Below are positions 35,808-45,525 of a stretch of DNA of 64,000 nt, piece by piece. Positions within the stretch are counted from its first letter, which is position 1. Each line of letters begins with the position of its first letter. A program made the position numbers and the translations under genes. Below the pieces are notes generated by a model that ran no database searches, was not told where the DNA came from, and was given only the letters and a program-made list of their open reading frames with translations. The DNA comes from Dyella sp. S184 (GTDB taxonomy: Bacteria; Pseudomonadota; Gammaproteobacteria; Xanthomonadales; Rhodanobacteraceae): positions 124,001 through 188,000 of the forward strand of contig NZ_LMUE01000002.1 in assembly GCF_009766065.1 (NCBI RefSeq), written 5' to 3'.

Positions 35808-36362
35808 TCAGTTTTCGATACCGTCCAGTGCACTCAACAGACGATTCATGACATGTTCGTCGAATGCCACATGCCCTGAATCCGCAAGTCTGGTGGCCGT
35901 AACCATGAAACAGCTACCAACCCCAACAGCCTGCCCCGCTTCGATGTCGGATGACTTGTCCCCGACGAGCAAGCAGCACTCCAGATCGAGGTCGAGGTCG
36001 CGCTGCGCCAAGCGGATCATGCCCGGCTCCGGCTTTCTGCATTCGCAGAACTGCAGATAGTCACCGATGCCATCGGTCGGGTGATGCGGGCAGTAATACA
36101 CGGCATCCAGCGGCGCCCCCTGCTCCACGAAGACACCGCGCATCCAGTCCATATAGGCAATGAAATCCTGCTCACTATAGTAACCGCGCGCAATACCCGC
36201 CTGGTTTGTAACCACGACAATCAGATAGCCGCGCTGCTTGGCCGCGCGACAAAGGTCGAAGATCCCATCGATGAAATCAGTGCGCTCAGGCGTGCAAACG
36301 TAGCCGTGGTCGACATTGATCACTCCATCCCGGTCGAGAAAAAGTGCTTTGCGCATCAACAT
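35808..36362 (-). CDS. gmhB: D-glycero-D-manno-heptose 1,7-bisphosphate 7-phosphatase
   Basis: A 184-residue HAD phosphatase of the GmhB/HisB type. The catalytic aspartates are Asp10 and Asp12 in LFLDRDGVIN, the second motif is VTNQAGIARG, and a CPHH...CEC zinc loop (YYCPHHP and QFCECRKPEP) marks GmhB. It removes the 7-phosphate from heptose bisphosphate. It is last in the run hddA-gmhA-methyltransferase-hddC-gmhB, and its start overlaps the hddC stop by one base. Confidence 0.92.
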   Translation of the reverse strand: MLMRKALFLDRDGVINVDHGYVCTPERTDFIDGIFDLCRAAKQRGYLIVVVTNQAGIARGYYSEQDFIAYMDWMRGVFVEQGAPLDAVYYCPHHPTDGIGDYLQFCECRKPEPGMIRLAQRDLDLDLECCLLVGDKSSDIEAGQAVGVGSCFMVTATRLADSGHVAFDEHVMNRLLSALDGIEN

Positions 36363-37078
36363 TACGCCGGACCTTGCCTGGCAGCGAATTCTACCTGTGC
36401 GCGCAGGTAGTCCTGCGGAACGCCAATATCGATAAACGCCTTGGTATGCGTATAAGCGGACACTGGCTCATGCGCCACCAAGGGAACAAGTACTTCCGTT
36501 TCGAATGAAAAATTGGACGCTGCGGGAAATTCCGCCAGGAGCGTACGATCCACTCGATAGACACCGGCATTTATGTATCCGGGCCCCACGTGCCCCTTCT
36601 CGATGAACCCGACGATCCGGCGATCTTGTTCAACGCGTACAGCGCCGTAACGCGACACATCGGGTACGCTCGCCAGCGCCATGCCAAGGCGAGCACCGAG
36701 AGCGCACACTTGTCTGTCAAATGCCGAGTAGTCGAGAGCGAGCCAGGTATCCCCATTGAGAGCGAAGAACGCATCGCCCTGCAGTCGTTGGGCAGCCTGC
36801 ACGATTGCTCCGCCCGTTCCCAGTGGCTGTTCTTCCCGCGAATACTCCAGGCTCATGCCGCGCCAATGTGTACCCAGCACGCCGGCCACCTTTTCTCCCA
36901 TGTAGCCAGTAGCAAGGATCGTCCGGCGCATACCCTGATCGGCCAGCGAATCGAGCAGCCAGGCGAGGAAAGGGCGATTACCGACGGGAGCCAGCGGCTT
37001 GGGCACATCGCTAACAAGGCTCTTGAGTCGCGTGCCAAAGCCACCTGCCAGAATAATGGCTTCGTCAATGTTTGCCAT
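36362..37078 (-). CDS. hddC: D-glycero-alpha-D-manno-heptose 1-phosphate guanylyltransferase
   Basis: A 238-residue sugar nucleotidyltransferase. The N-terminal LAGGFGTRLKSLVSDVPKPL is the nucleotide-binding signature, and LGTGGAIVQA and FIEKGHVGPGYINAGVYR are typical of the HddC/GmhD group. With GmhA, HddA and GmhB present the GDP-heptose assignment is much stronger than a generic one. The ATG at 37078 overlaps the upstream methyltransferase gene by 14 bases; the longer frame to 37261 lies inside that gene. Confidence 0.88.
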   Translation of the reverse strand: MANIDEAIILAGGFGTRLKSLVSDVPKPLAPVGNRPFLAWLLDSLADQGMRRTILATGYMGEKVAGVLGTHWRGMSLEYSREEQPLGTGGAIVQAAQRLQGDAFFALNGDTWLALDYSAFDRQVCALGARLGMALASVPDVSRYGAVRVEQDRRIVGFIEKGHVGPGYINAGVYRVDRTLLAEFPAASNFSFETEVLVPLVAHEPVSAYTHTKAFIDIGVPQDYLRAQVEFAARQGPA

Positions 37079-38126
37079 TGGGTGCGGGTCTCTTTCTATC
37101 CGTCTGAAGTGCCTGCCAACTGTGACGCAGACGGCGTGCTGCTGCCTGCGCTGACGGTGGCAATTTCCTGAACCACTGCTTGAACATCGACTCGCGTTCA
37201 CGCTGCAATTCCAGTGCCCAACGGGTTCTGGCCAAATACTGTTCATAGAAGAAGGATGCACGCGCCGATTCGGCGGCGGCCTGGTACATCAATCCCGACT
37301 CATCCAGCAGCGCCTTGTTTTCGGGCAGTGGATGATAAATGCGGTACTCGAAGTCCGGCGCATCGTCGGTCGGTTGAAACTCCGCAACGAAAGCATAATT
37401 TTTACCGGGCACTGCGGAGATTCGAAAACCATGCGGTTCGAAAATATGTACCAGGCCTTTTAGCCCATAAGAAACGATATGGCCACGATGCAATGGATCG
37501 AGATAGCCAGGATCCTGATTGAGGACCAAATCAGGCATGCCGGTATTGAACAGCCATAATGCCCCTGGCGCACTTACCTTCGCCAGACCACGCGCCAACC
37601 CATTCAACATGCGCGGAGTGAGATGCTCCACCACTTCGATGCATACACCAGCATCAAAAAGATCCTGCAGATCACTGATTTCACCCACATGGTAATTGGG
37701 GTGCTGGCTATGCTCACCGGGTGGAAACAATTCGACACCATGAAACATGTCTGCGTGCCGAGGAAACTGCTTCGCAAGTTGGTCTAGCAGATAGCCCGGG
37801 CCTGTTCCAATGTCCAGAAAGCGCCGTACCGGCCGCCTTGCGTAGAAAATTGCCTCGCCGGAACGCACCAGCGATTCGCCGCCGGAGCGGTCGGCAGCCG
37901 AGCGCAGCTCTTCGCGCCAATAGGCCTCGTCGTAAAGCCGGGGACTCTTGCCAGCATCGATTTCATCCAGGATAGGGCGGTCGATATGCAAAGAGCCGCA
38001 TGTGCTGCATTGCATATAGTCGTAACCGTCGATTTTCGCGAAGAACGACGATTCGCCGAGCACACATACCGGGCAGGTCATGTCCACTTTGTCACTCGCT
38101 GAAGAATTCTTCATTAAAACCGTCAT
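37065..38126 (-). CDS. Zinc-ribbon class I methyltransferase
   Basis: A 353-residue protein. The N-terminal zinc-ribbon has Cys18, Cys21, Cys40 and Cys43 (CPVC...CSTC), a feature of many sugar C- or O-methyltransferases. The SAM loop is FLDIGTGPGYLL (103-114) and CIEVVEHLTPRM follows. A helical basic tail ends the protein. Between gmhA and hddC in the heptose cluster, it may modify the heptose or a neighbouring residue; the position is unknown. The start is ATG 38126, or ATG 38114. Confidence 0.82.
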   Translation of the reverse strand: MTVLMKNSSASDKVDMTCPVCVLGESSFFAKIDGYDYMQCSTCGSLHIDRPILDEIDAGKSPRLYDEAYWREELRSAADRSGGESLVRSGEAIFYARRPVRRFLDIGTGPGYLLDQLAKQFPRHADMFHGVELFPPGEHSQHPNYHVGEISDLQDLFDAGVCIEVVEHLTPRMLNGLARGLAKVSAPGALWLFNTGMPDLVLNQDPGYLDPLHRGHIVSYGLKGLVHIFEPHGFRISAVPGKNYAFVAEFQPTDDAPDFEYRIYHPLPENKALLDESGLMYQAAAESARASFFYEQYLARTRWALELQRERESMFKQWFRKLPPSAQAAARRLRHSWQALQTDRKRPAPNGKH

Positions 38127-38224
38127 CTACTGACGGAGCCGAGATGCAGTTCACGACTTGTCCGGTAGACAAGCCAAGCAAGCGCTATATCCCGGCCGCC
38201 ATGACGACCGCGCCATCCATGAGC

Positions 38225-38827
38225 TTACCGGCCGCTCGGGGACTCAAACATCTCTCGTTCGATCAGACCACAGATGAGATGGCCAAGGAACTCATGCCCC
38301 TCCTGAACCTTCGGCGTTTCGGTGGTGGGCATATTCAGACAGATATCGCATAGCTCGGCCATCGCGCCACCGGTCTGTCCGGTGAAGCCAATAACGCCGA
38401 TACCGCTGTCACGCGCGGCGTGAATCGCACGCACAATGTTCTTTGAATTGCCGGATGTGGATATGGCAAACAGCACATCTCCCTTGCGGCCAAGCGCTTC
38501 GACCTGACGCGCGAAGACGTAGTCATAGCCATAGTCGTTGCCGATGGCGGTGAGGATGCTGGTATCCGTGGTCAAGGCAATGCCCGCCAAACCCGGGCGG
38601 TCAAAGTTGAAGCGACTGACCAGCTCGCCTGCCCAGTGCTGTGCGTCTGCGGCGCTGCCGCCATTGCCGGCGAATAGCAGTTTGTTGCCGCGCTTCAATG
38701 CATCTACCGACAACGCCACCGCGCGCAGGGTCAATTCGCGCAGCGCCACGTCTACCGACATGGTGTTGAGTAGCTTGATGGACTTGTCGAATTCGCTGTC
38801 CATGTACGACGTCAGGTGATGCGCCAT
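38225..38827 (-). CDS. gmhA: Sedoheptulose 7-phosphate isomerase
   Basis: A 200-residue SIS-domain isomerase. GNGGSAADA (54-62) and STSGNS (123-128) form the phosphosugar site, and HWAGELVSRFNFDRPGL and GHEFLGHLICGLIE are GmhA-specific. It converts sedoheptulose 7-phosphate to D-glycero-D-manno-heptose 7-phosphate, the first step of the heptose route. It overlaps the hddA stop by 16 bases. Its presence in the island suggests a dedicated copy for O-antigen rather than for the LPS core. Confidence 0.93.
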   Translation of the reverse strand: MAHHLTSYMDSEFDKSIKLLNTMSVDVALRELTLRAVALSVDALKRGNKLLFAGNGGSAADAQHWAGELVSRFNFDRPGLAGIALTTDTSILTAIGNDYGYDYVFARQVEALGRKGDVLFAISTSGNSKNIVRAIHAARDSGIGVIGFTGQTGGAMAELCDICLNMPTTETPKVQEGHEFLGHLICGLIEREMFESPSGR

Positions 38828-39840
38828 GAGGTCGCTCCTTGTTGGGTAAAATGAAAATCCAGGATGCTTCCGCCGTTTTCAAGCAATGCACGAATCAGGC
38901 CGATGCGGTCTTCTGGACTGCAGAGAAACATCATGAAGCCGCCGCCACCTGCACCTGACACCTTGGCCGCGCGCGCGCCATGAGCGAATGCCGTCCGTTC
39001 AACCTGCTCGATCAGCGGATTACTGATACTGGTGGCGGTTTTCTTCTTTGCCTCCCAGCCAGCCTGCAGCGTCGACTCGAGCCCACGAAGATCACCCTTG
39101 AGGATGCATTCCTTCATCTGAACCGCTTCCTGCCGCAACTGGTGCATGGCATCGATGGAAGCCTGATTCTTGTCGCCGATATTGCGCGACTGCTGGTCGA
39201 TGATATCTGCCGAAGCACGTGATACCCCCGTGAAATACAACACCAGCGAGGCCTCCAGTTCGGCCCACACCCAGTCCTTGATACGCAGCGGATTGACGAT
39301 CACGCGATCATCCGCATAGAACTCCATGAAGTTGAAGCCGCCAAAGGTCGCGGCGTACTGGTCCTGCTTGCCACCGGCCAGCTTCAAATCCTTGCGCTCG
39401 ATGTCATAGGCAAGCTGGGCCACTTCGTACTCGCCCAGCGGCAGCGAGAAATATTCGACGAACGCCTGCACCAGTGCCACGACCATCGCCGAGGACGAAC
39501 CCAGACCTGAACCCGGCGGCGCATCGGAAAAGGTTTTTACCGTAAGCGCCGGACTCGCGCCATCAAGAAAATCGCGCGACACCCGCGCATATACGCCCTT
39601 GAGCAATTGCAGCGGGCCGCTGCAATCAACAGCGGCATTACACGAATGGCTTTCCTTGTGGCCAACGTCAAGCGCATGAAAGCAGGATTCCCGCCCTTCG
39701 CCTGGTCCGACGATCGCATACGCATAGCGATCGATGGTGACGTTCATGACATGGCCGCCATAGACGTCGCAATAGGGTGATACGTCAGTGCCGCCGCCGG
39801 CTAGACCGAGCCTCAGCGGCGCGCGCGCGCGCACGATCAT
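38812..39840 (-). CDS. hddA: D-glycero-alpha-D-manno-heptose 7-phosphate kinase
   Basis: A 342-residue GHMP kinase. [18 protein letters not shown] at the N-terminus, the ATP loop [11 protein letters not shown] (109-119) and C-terminal [14 protein letters not shown] are intact. HddA makes the alpha-anomer 1,7-bisphosphate that leads to the GDP-activated heptose, unlike the RfaE/HldE route to ADP-heptose. The start overlaps the preceding glycosyltransferase stop by four bases (ATGA). Confidence 0.93.
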   Translation of the reverse strand: MIVRARAPLRLGLAGGGTDVSPYCDVYGGHVMNVTIDRYAYAIVGPGEGRESCFHALDVGHKESHSCNAAVDCSGPLQLLKGVYARVSRDFLDGASPALTVKTFSDAPPGSGLGSSSAMVVALVQAFVEYFSLPLGEYEVAQLAYDIERKDLKLAGGKQDQYAATFGGFNFMEFYADDRVIVNPLRIKDWVWAELEASLVLYFTGVSRASADIIDQQSRNIGDKNQASIDAMHQLRQEAVQMKECILKGDLRGLESTLQAGWEAKKKTATSISNPLIEQVERTAFAHGARAAKVSGAGGGGFMMFLCSPEDRIGLIRALLENGGSILDFHFTQQGATSWRIT

Positions 39841-42800
39841 GACCTGTGCTCCAAGCCGCCGACCTTGTTCGACGCATCAACCTCGGGCATGAATGCACGC
39901 CATTGCGCCTCCTCGGTGAAATGGGCACGTACATAGGCCTGGCCGGCAGCGGACACTTTGCGCCAAGCGGCATCATCATCGAGATAAGCAAGCACGTGTT
40001 CAGCAAACGTTGCTGGATCATCCGCCGTGGCGAGAAATTCATCGATCTGTGCGAGCCCCTGCGCACCGGCAGATGTCGTCACGCAGGGTACGCCGAAGTA
40101 CATCGCCTCTATCACCTTGCCTTTCACGCCAGCACCGTAGCGCAATGGCGCAACGACAACCCGGGCAGTCGCGTAACGTACGGCCAGTTCTTCATCGGTG
40201 ACGAAGCCCGTGACGGTGACGCTGCCACCGTGCAACGCCTTGACTGCGTCGGACGGACTGGAACCCACCAGATCGAGATGGATATGCGGATATCGCTCGC
40301 GGATCAGCGGGAACACATCATGCACAAACCACGCCGCCGCGTCTGCATTCGGTGAGTGGGCAAAGCCTGCGACGAAGATCAGGTCATGTCGCCCGAACAG
40401 ATTTTCGTCGGGATGTTGCGGGAATTCTTCGTAGGCGTAGGCCGGCACGGTATATGACCTGACCGTCGGGGCGTATCGATCGAGCCATTCGCGCACATGC
40501 CGGGTCTCGCTTTCAGACGGGTAATACACCGCATCCACGAGCTTCCATATTTTGTGCTCTAGCTTTCTTTGCATCTCGCATGATGCACGCAACGTCTTGT
40601 CCGTCGGCTGCAGGCGCAGCTGGTCCTCAAGGCGCAAATAGTGCACATCATGACCGTAGTAAAGCAAAGGCGCCTGCGTGTACTTGCGCAGTGCATCGAT
40701 GAAGCCAATGGAGATATGCGGCCGACTCAACAGCACGCAGTCGAGATCTATCCCGTGTTGTCGCACCCACTTCTCGAAACCCTTGTGATACTCGACGCCG
40801 TAGATGACCTCGACACCGAACTGCTGCAGCAACGGCGCATAGACGGGATCGTTATGCAGGTTGTCCGACCAGAATTTCACCGAGAAGCCGCGGTGCACGA
40901 ACATGCGGATGAATTGCCACATCGTACGCGAACCCGCGTCGCGGTCGGGTTGGGGAACGTAATGGTCGATGATGAGCAGCGTCTTCGCCGAGCCGGTCCG
41001 GCCCCGTGCACGAAACACGTTCTCGCCGTTGGAGAAGTGTTCACGCTCCAGCACGTCGCGCCAGCGCTCGAAAAAGTGTCGCTGATTCTCGACCTGGTAG
41101 GCCTTGATACCGGCATTCACATCGGTGCCGTGCGAGATACCTTCGTGGTGGATCACAACCGAGCGCGGCTGGTAGTACACCTTCAAGCCGGCCTCGCGAA
41201 CCTTGAAGGCAAGATCCGAGTCCTCGCAGTAGGCAGGTACATAGCGTTCATCGAAACGGCCTAGGCGCTCAAACAGCTCGGTGGAAATCAGCAGCGAGGC
41301 ACCGGAACAGTAATCGGTCTCGCGCACATAGTTGTAGATGCTCCGCGAAGGATCGTCCATACGCCCGTAGTTCCAGGCACTGCCGTCCTTCCACAGGATA
41401 CCGCCGGCTTCTTGCAGACGGCCGTCCGGATAGACCAGTTTGGAGCCGACCATGCCGCAATCGGGAAACCGTTCGAATATTTCCAGCATGGCGTCCAGCC
41501 AGCCTTCGGTAACCTCGGTATCGTTGTTGAGAAAATACAGATATTGCCCGCGGGCCAAGGCGGCGACTTGATTGCACGATTTCAGAAAGCCGAGGTTCTG
41601 CGGATTGACCACAAAACGCAGACCGGACACACCTGCCAGCAGATGAATATCGGCATCGCCTGAAGCATCCTCAGCCACAAGCACTTCAAAGGGTACTTTA
41701 GGCGGGTGGGCAGCGATCGAGCACAGGCACGCCAAGGTGATATCGAGATTGCCATAGGCCGCAATCAAGATGCTGACCACTGGCTCGTGGTAGGACGGGA
41801 GAGTCAATTCAGCAATGCTTTGCAAAGCCGATGCAGACGGCCCCGACGAACGGTCGACGAGCGGACGCGATGAGATATCCGAAGCCGCGCCAGGTTGTGG
41901 CAATGGGGTGACTGTTCGCCTTCCACGCGCAGGAGCCATCGCGCGCATCGCATCCAGATCACCGCGCAGAAACAGTTTCATTGCACGCAATGGTCGCGTC
42001 AGTTTCCAGGAGCTCGAGCTCAATACCTGTTCATGCTGATCGCGCAGCGTCGCGAGCTCTCTATTCAGCATTTCCACGCGCGCGCCGAGCTTCGCCTGCT
42101 CCTTCTGCAATGACGCCAGCAGGGTATTGCGGTCGGCCAATTCGCATTCCAGCGATCTTGCCCACGTGGCCACTTCCTCGTGTTCCCGCTGCAACGAACC
42201 CAGCATGTCATTACGCTCGGTCAACTCACCGTCTAGCGATTTCCCCCAGGCAGCCACCTCTCCATGCTCACGCTGCAACGAGGCCAATGCGAGATTGCGC
42301 TCAGTCAGCTCGGTATCGAGCGACTTCGCCGCGATCGCCATTTCCTCACAAAACGCTGTGGCAAGCAGTCCGTGCCGGAAATCTGCACCAAGGATACGGA
42401 TATCGTAAATTTCCCTGGCAGGCACAGGATAGCGCGCCGCAATGCGGCCGCTATCTCTATCAACTACAACAACCTCTGCAGCTTCAACGCCGTCACCGGC
42501 TCCCGCATCGACATTGCGCGAGATACTGACTCCCACGTAGAAATGATCCCTACCAATCGCCAAGCCCCGAACATATCCGCCGATTTCAATGCGACGGATA
42601 CAGACGGCATCTCTGTAGACGAGGACTTCACCGGACGCGGAATTGCACAGCATCAGGTCATCGCCAACGACGCATAACGTATGCGGCTGCGACAATCCGG
42701 AAATGATCACCTGTCCCGTGATGACATCACGCACTTCGCCACGCCCGGCTGAATTACCCTTGTAGCCGCGATGAACGGAGAAGTCTCCGAACGTCGAAGC

Positions 42801-43193
42801 GAGCAGCCTCCCCTTGTAGATGCACAGACAGTTCAGATGAATAGAGTCTGGTTCGCCAGGAAAGATCCAGCGATTTGTCTCGTTGAAGTCGTCATCCAGT
42901 TCAATGACGCCGTTCAACTCCGTGCAGGCGACAAAAATCTTTCCATCCAGGTACAGAAGGTCATGAATGTCCAACGACTCAATGGCCAATTGGATACGGT
43001 CGAAGCCATGCTCGCCAAATATGCCAATGGAACTGGCGCCATCCGCCTGCAGCGCGCGTAAGACCTTGCCCGAGGCCTGCACAAGGCCGGTACCGTCCGA
43101 AAACGAAAGTTGAATCAACCTGCCATCAGCAAACGCGAACAGGCCGCCCTTGTTGGGCGAGGAAACGAGCAGCTGATCAGGCAATATATTCAC
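39837..43193 (-). CDS. Multidomain protein: N-terminal beta-propeller-like, coiled coil, GT2, GT4
   Basis: A 1118-residue protein. Residues 1-285 look like a beta-propeller (repeated short strands with D-G-x-L/I turns), similar to DUF4915-type sensors. Residues 290-373 are three 28-residue coiled-coil repeats ([33 protein letters not shown]) ending near [18 protein letters not shown]2 domain (about 473-710) has NND at 557-559 and [17 protein letters not shown]4/GT-B domain (about 737-1095) has HSPNADA and the [19 protein letters not shown] donor site. It could make two linkages of one repeat unit. The propeller and repeats may set chain length or anchor it to the exporter. Wzt1 ends five bases upstream. 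Confidence 0.82.
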   Translation of the reverse strand: MNILPDQLLVSSPNKGGLFAFADGRLIQLSFSDGTGLVQASGKVLRALQADGASSIGIFGEHGFDRIQLAIESLDIHDLLYLDGKIFVACTELNGVIELDDDFNETNRWIFPGEPDSIHLNCLCIYKGRLLASTFGDFSVHRGYKGNSAGRGEVRDVITGQVIISGLSQPHTLCVVGDDLMLCNSASGEVLVYRDAVCIRRIEIGGYVRGLAIGRDHFYVGVSISRNVDAGAGDGVEAAEVVVVDRDSGRIAARYPVPAREIYDIRILGADFRHGLLATAFCEEMAIAAKSLDTELTERNLALASLQREHGEVAAWGKSLDGELTERNDMLGSLQREHEEVATWARSLECELADRNTLLASLQKEQAKLGARVEMLNRELATLRDQHEQVLSSSSWKLTRPLRAMKLFLRGDLDAMRAMAPARGRRTVTPLPQPGAASDISSRPLVDRSSGPSASALQSIAELTLPSYHEPVVSILIAAYGNLDITLACLCSIAAHPPKVPFEVLVAEDASGDADIHLLAGVSGLRFVVNPQNLGFLKSCNQVAALARGQYLYFLNNDTEVTEGWLDAMLEIFERFPDCGMVGSKLVYPDGRLQEAGGILWKDGSAWNYGRMDDPSRSIYNYVRETDYCSGASLLISTELFERLGRFDERYVPAYCEDSDLAFKVREAGLKVYYQPRSVVIHHEGISHGTDVNAGIKAYQVENQRHFFERWRDVLEREHFSNGENVFRARGRTGSAKTLLIIDHYVPQPDRDAGSRTMWQFIRMFVHRGFSVKFWSDNLHNDPVYAPLLQQFGVEVIYGVEYHKGFEKWVRQHGIDLDCVLLSRPHISIGFIDALRKYTQAPLLYYGHDVHYLRLEDQLRLQPTDKTLRASCEMQRKLEHKIWKLVDAVYYPSESETRHVREWLDRYAPTVRSYTVPAYAYEEFPQHPDENLFGRHDLIFVAGFAHSPNADAAAWFVHDVFPLIRERYPHIHLDLVGSSPSDAVKALHGGSVTVTGFVTDEELAVRYATARVVVAPLRYGAGVKGKVIEAMYFGVPCVTTSAGAQGLAQIDEFLATADDPATFAEHVLAYLDDDAAWRKVSAAGQAYVRAHFTEEAQWRAFMPEVDASNKVGGLEHRS

Positions 43194-43198
43194 TTGAA

Positions 43199-44596
43199 TT
43201 AGTTACCCGAAACAACGTCAGTTTCCAAGGTGATTTTCGAATCCATTTCCATATCCGCCAAGCCGTTGGTGTGCCGCATATCCCCAATGACTGTCATGAT
43301 GATCGAATCAACCCGTCGATCGAACGCACCGATATCTACCCCGCTTTCATCGAATTGGGAGACGCCTACGGTGATGAAATATTGTCCCGGAAGCAGCGAA
43401 TTCCTCATATTGAACTCGCTGATAACGACGTCTCCAGCCGCATAGCCATACAGCTTGTTTTCGACGGTGAAGGTATTCGCGCTGTAGACGACCAGGCCCT
43501 CGCGCGTGCGTATCTGAATTCCAAAGATAACGCGCTCTGCCGGCCTGTTGAATACGTATTTCATCATCAAGCAGAATTTATCGCCCGAATTTACGATTGG
43601 CGAATCACCCCGCTGGCCCTTGACGAGAAAATCAAGCACCGTGGCGGTGCCATCTCCAAGTCGCACCTCACCTCGGTTGTAACCGGGGCGTGAAGCGAAT
43701 AGCTCCTGCCGCCCACCGGCAGCGAGATGCAAATGATCATCCTCCTCCGCCGCACCCTCGACCCGATGGATGCCTGCCCCACTCGGCGCCGAATCGTCGA
43801 TGATATTGATGCGCGTACCGAAAACGCGTCGCAGATATTCTGCCACTGCCGGCTTGGTCGGCCCATCGAATACCAGCCTGCCCGCGTCCAGCACAATGCC
43901 ACGGTCACAAAGCTGGAGCAGGGTATCGGAAGAGTGAGTTACAAACAGAAGCGTGCAACCCGACTCACGCAATTCATCAATCCGGCGAAAGCATTTGCGC
44001 TGAAAATAGACATCCCCAACCGACAAGGCTTCGTCGACCACCAGTATTTCAGGGTCGCTGAATGAGGCGACGGCAAATGCCAGTCGCACATACATGCCGC
44101 TTGAGTAGGTCTTGACAGGCTGATCAATGTGATCGCCTATTTCAGCAAAATCAACGATATCCTGATAACGGCTTTTCAATACGTCCTCAGGAATGCCATA
44201 GACCAATCCACTGAGGAAGATATTTTCCTTGCCCGTGAACTCCGGATTGAACCCGGCGCCCAGCTCGAGCAATGCGGCGATACGCCCAGGCGATCGCACA
44301 CTCCCCGTCGTTGGCGTCAAAATGCCGCAAATCATTTGCAACAGCGTCGATTTTCCTGACCCGTTACGGCCAATGATTCCGACAGCTTCGCCACGTTTCA
44401 CACTGAAAGTGACATCGCGCAGCGCCCAGAAATCCCTGTAGTAACGGGCAGACTTGTCGCCAATGAGGCTCCGCAGCTTCGGCAGAAACATTTGTTTCAG
44501 GCGATCCTGCGGCTGCGCATAGATTTCATAGCGCTTCGTCAGGCCCTCTACAGCAATGGCGACATCGCTCGACAATTCGTCATGCTCAGAGGACAT
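43199..44596 (-). CDS. wzt: O-antigen ABC transporter ATP-binding protein with C-terminal glycan-binding domain
   Basis: A 465-residue Wzt. The ATPase domain (about 15-250) has Walker A GRNGSGKS (76-83), signature SSGM (165-168), Walker B ILVVDE (184-189) and H-loop His221. The C-terminal 200 residues form a beta-sandwich-like domain, as in Wzt proteins that recognise the finished O-antigen. Its C-terminal part differs from that of the second Wzt, which fits two distinct glycans. The ATG at 44596 overlaps the wzm1 stop by 11 bases. Confidence 0.93.
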   Translation of the reverse strand: MSSEHDELSSDVAIAVEGLTKRYEIYAQPQDRLKQMFLPKLRSLIGDKSARYYRDFWALRDVTFSVKRGEAVGIIGRNGSGKSTLLQMICGILTPTTGSVRSPGRIAALLELGAGFNPEFTGKENIFLSGLVYGIPEDVLKSRYQDIVDFAEIGDHIDQPVKTYSSGMYVRLAFAVASFSDPEILVVDEALSVGDVYFQRKCFRRIDELRESGCTLLFVTHSSDTLLQLCDRGIVLDAGRLVFDGPTKPAVAEYLRRVFGTRINIIDDSAPSGAGIHRVEGAAEEDDHLHLAAGGRQELFASRPGYNRGEVRLGDGTATVLDFLVKGQRGDSPIVNSGDKFCLMMKYVFNRPAERVIFGIQIRTREGLVVYSANTFTVENKLYGYAAGDVVISEFNMRNSLLPGQYFITVGVSQFDESGVDIGAFDRRVDSIIMTVIGDMRHTNGLADMEMDSKITLETDVVSGN

Positions 44597-45410
44597 CGGC
44601 AAATCCCTTGCGTGAGCGCTCAAACCAGACGAAGGCGAACCATGCAAACAGACATGACGCCAGCGCATACGCGCCCAGAGCCAGCCAGTTTGGCATTAGC
44701 CCCCAGACGAGCACATTCCGTGACTCTTCGACGATCACCGTAAGTGGATTGAGGTAAAGCAGATCACGATATGGCATCGGAATCTGCTCCAACGGATAGA
44801 AGATGGGCGCCAGGAACATCAGCGCCACGGTAATCACGCCGATGACTTGCTTGAGATCGCGCAGAAATACTCCGAGCGAGGCCAGCAGCCAAACCGTACC
44901 TGCCACGAATGGAAGAAACACGGCGACGACAACTGGGAACAACACAACTGTCCACGGTATGCTTTTTTGTACGATCAGCGCGAATACCAGCAACACGACG
45001 GTCGAGACCAGCAGATGAAACAGTGCGGATCCAAGCGTGCTCCACGACAAGGTCTCCAGCGGGAATACGACCTTTTTCACAAAGTTCGTGTTGTCGATGA
45101 TCAATGCGGGCGCCCGATTGGCACATTCGCTGAACATCGAGTTGATATTAAGACCGGCAAACATGATCACCGCAAAGCTCACATGCTCCGCACCTTGGCC
45201 GGTCCAGTGTGATTTGAAAATCACGCCGAAAACAAATGTGTAGATGGCCAACATCAGCAACGGGTTGAAGAACGACCATAGCAAGCCGATGAACGACCCC
45301 CGATAGCGGCCAACGACATCCCGACGCGTCATTTGCTGGATCAGCGCGAAATGACGCCGCAATGCCCGATAAGGCACCAAGGGATCAGCAAGCCGATAGG
45401 CTGAAATCAT
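44586..45410 (-). CDS. wzm: O-antigen ABC transporter permease
   Basis: A 274-residue permease with about six helices of the ABC-2 type. RRDVVGRYRGSFIGLLWSFFNPLLMLAIYT is the hallmark segment (read in two parts: RRDVVGRYRG and SFIGLLWSFFNPLLML). It exports polyprenyl-linked polysaccharide with Wzt. GGAG precedes the ATG at 45410. It is the first gene of the leftward O-antigen unit, 116 bases from metB. The C-terminus ends FADVL, with the wzt start overlapping. Confidence 0.94.
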   Translation of the reverse strand: MISAYRLADPLVPYRALRRHFALIQQMTRRDVVGRYRGSFIGLLWSFFNPLLMLAIYTFVFGVIFKSHWTGQGAEHVSFAVIMFAGLNINSMFSECANRAPALIIDNTNFVKKVVFPLETLSWSTLGSALFHLLVSTVVLLVFALIVQKSIPWTVVLFPVVVAVFLPFVAGTVWLLASLGVFLRDLKQVIGVITVALMFLAPIFYPLEQIPMPYRDLLYLNPLTVIVEESRNVLVWGLMPNWLALGAYALASCLFAWFAFVWFERSRKGFADVL

Positions 45411-45525
45411 GATTGCTCCAACATTTTTTGCAATTAATTACCCCGGGCAACATCGCGTTGGGGCTGGCACCCGAACAGGGTGACCTTTTTTGACGAACGA
45501 CAAAAGCAACGCTACTGGAACTCCC
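45411..45525. promoter_or_regulatory. metB-wzm1 intergenic leader with hairpin and GTAGCGT
   Basis: On the plus strand GG-CACCC-gaaca-GGGTG-a-CC (45466-45485) precedes six T (45486-45491), a terminator-like hairpin facing right. On the minus strand GTAGCGT (45515-45509), the core of an RfaH ops element, lies about 100 bases before wzm1. Both are single weak signals; a full JUMPstart is not seen. Confidence 0.35.

Noticed and set aside
35588-35833. Possible small gene or transposase remnant
   Set aside because: No domain, no start signal and no inverted terminal repeats could be seen.
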